A stretch of 64,000 bases of DNA, from contig CASEHX010000018.1 in NCBI GenBank assembly GCA_949287905.1, positions 124,001 through 188,000 of the forward strand, in the 5' to 3' direction. Positions 63,194-64,000 of this stretch are shown piece after piece (positions within the stretch are counted from its first letter, which is position 1; every line of letters starts with the position of its first letter). The notes beneath the pieces were generated by a model, which did not search any database, was not told the DNA's origin, and saw only the letters and a program-made list of their open reading frames with translations. The translations under genes and the position numbers were made by a program. Source of the DNA: an uncultured Olsenella sp. (GTDB taxonomy: Bacteria > Actinomycetota > Coriobacteriia > Coriobacteriales > Atopobiaceae).

Positions 63194-64000
63194 TTAGACG
63201 GCTCGTGCGACAAGGGTAACGACAAGCTCGGCTCCCTCGAGGTGGGCAGAGAGGTCCATACCCTGAGCGGCAGCGAGCTTGGCGGCAACGGAGAGACCAA
63301 GGCCCGAGCCCGCAGTCGAGCGGGAGGCGTCGGCCTGGTAGAAGCGCTCGAAGAGGCGGTCGGCATCGATGGCTGAAGGGTCGGCCACAGGGTTGGAGAA
63401 CTCCACGATGACGCCGCACTTCTCGGCGTTCTTCTCGCCCGCGAGATGCACGCGCACTGTAAGCGGACCAGAGCCGTGCCGCAGCGCGTTGACCACGAGG
63501 TTCTCGACGATGCGCGTGAGCGCCTCGGCGTTTGCCTCGACGGACACGTCCTCGCAGTCCAGCGTGGGCTCCCAGCCGCGCTGCTCGAACTCAGGGTAAT
63601 GGCCAAGAAGAACTTGCTCCAGCAGCGGTCTTACTGCAACGGGCCCAAGCTCAAGCGGGGTATCCGGGTCCGCCGCGCGGGCATACGAGAAGAGCTCGTT
63701 CAAAAGCCCGGACATCGCAGCCAGACGCGCGTCGGCTGCCGCAAGTTGCTCGTCCTTGCGCACCGGATCCGCCTCCTCGCGCGCAAGCTGCAGGTAGCCC
63801 CGCGCTCCGGTGAGCGGCGTGCGCACGTCGTGGCTAAGCGCGGAGAGCCCCCGGGAGAACTCGTCAGCCGCGCGCAGGGCCTCGACGCGCTCGGCGTCGG
63901 CGGCGTCGATCTCGGCGTTCACGGCATCAACCATGCCCACCATGCCCGGCAGGCGGCTCCCGCAGGTAAGCCGTGCGTTGCTCAGACGCTCGCGGCACCC
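63194..64000 (-). CDS. Sensor histidine kinase (5' end cut by the window edge)
   Basis: At least 268 codons; the frame stays open to the edge beyond the ATG at 63943, so the N-terminal (sensor) part is outside the window. H-box SHDVRTPLTGARGYL, N-box RIVENLVVNALRHG, F/G boxes FERFYQADASRSTAGSGLGL. Phosphorelay kinase; its response regulator would be upstream, outside the window. Confidence 0.9.
   Translation of the reverse strand, partial: GCRERLSNARLTCGSRLPGMVGMVDAVNAEIDAADAERVEALRAADEFSRGLSALSHDVRTPLTGARGYLQLAREEADPVRKDEQLAAADARLAAMSGLLNELFSYARAADPDTPLELGPVAVRPLLEQVLLGHYPEFEQRGWEPTLDCEDVSVEANAEALTRIVENLVVNALRHGSGPLTVRVHLAGEKNAEKCGVIVEFSNPVADPSAIDADRLFERFYQADASRSTAGSGLGLSVAAKLAAAQGMDLSAHLEGAELVVTLVARAV

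Overview
This is a contiguous, high-G+C (mostly about 60-67% by eye) actinobacterial chromosome segment. Gene content points to class Coriobacteriia, probably an Olsenella/Atopobiaceae-like anaerobe: fhs, an Mgl-type galactose importer, indolepyruvate:ferredoxin oxidoreductase next to a PaaK-like CoA ligase, tig-clpP-clpX, and an HTH-Fic protein. The taxonomic call is inference from gene families and base composition; there is no rRNA in the window.

Left host block (1-18.8 kb): formate-tetrahydrofolate ligase; a LacI-type regulator divergent from an aldose 1-epimerase; the mglB-mglA-mglC sugar importer, which shares an 11-bp candidate operator with the lacI/galM intergenic region; an aryl-acid CoA ligase with iorA-iorB; tcdA; a two-gene ABC exporter; and valS.

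Prophage (18838-52843, about 34.0 kb, apparently intact, siphovirus type): a 15-bp direct repeat (18823-18837 and 52829-52843) marks attL and attR. The target is the 5' end of valS. In the lysogen the phage supplies the valS start codon, ribosome-binding site and a near-consensus promoter; the displaced host start (GTG) and leader lie beyond attR next to tatD. From right to left the phage carries: integrase; a low-G+C rightward lysogeny cargo (including a candidate BECR-type toxin / DUF2283-like antitoxin pair); a LexA-like repressor; a multi-operator switch and Cro-like protein; an HExxH peptidase; a long leftward early operon of small genes (excisionase-like HTH, two PD-(D/E)XK nucleases, DUF1351 and a putative annealing protein, HNH, DUF4373); a late regulator followed by phased 10-bp repeats; TerS/TerL, portal, a MuF head protein with a candidate C-terminal toxin domain and a coupled small downstream gene; DUF2513, thioredoxin-like, scaffold, capsid, connectors, tail tube, a -1 frameshifted tail chaperone pair, tape measure, FN3 tail protein, holin and endolysin. 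A HicAB pair lies after the late terminator, next to valS.

Right host block (52.9-64 kb): tatD, a GT8 glycosyltransferase, the tig-clpP-clpX cluster with tRNA-Leu upstream, two decayed genes, an HTH-Fic protein with candidate operators, a membrane-anchored HTH regulator, a YbjQ-family protein and a sensor kinase cut by the window edge. Four copies of a palindrome family centred on GGGACAGTCCC are scattered through the host blocks (three here, one near iorB). They have become part of gene ends: the IorB C-terminus, the TatD N-terminus, and the stop codons of two convergent genes.
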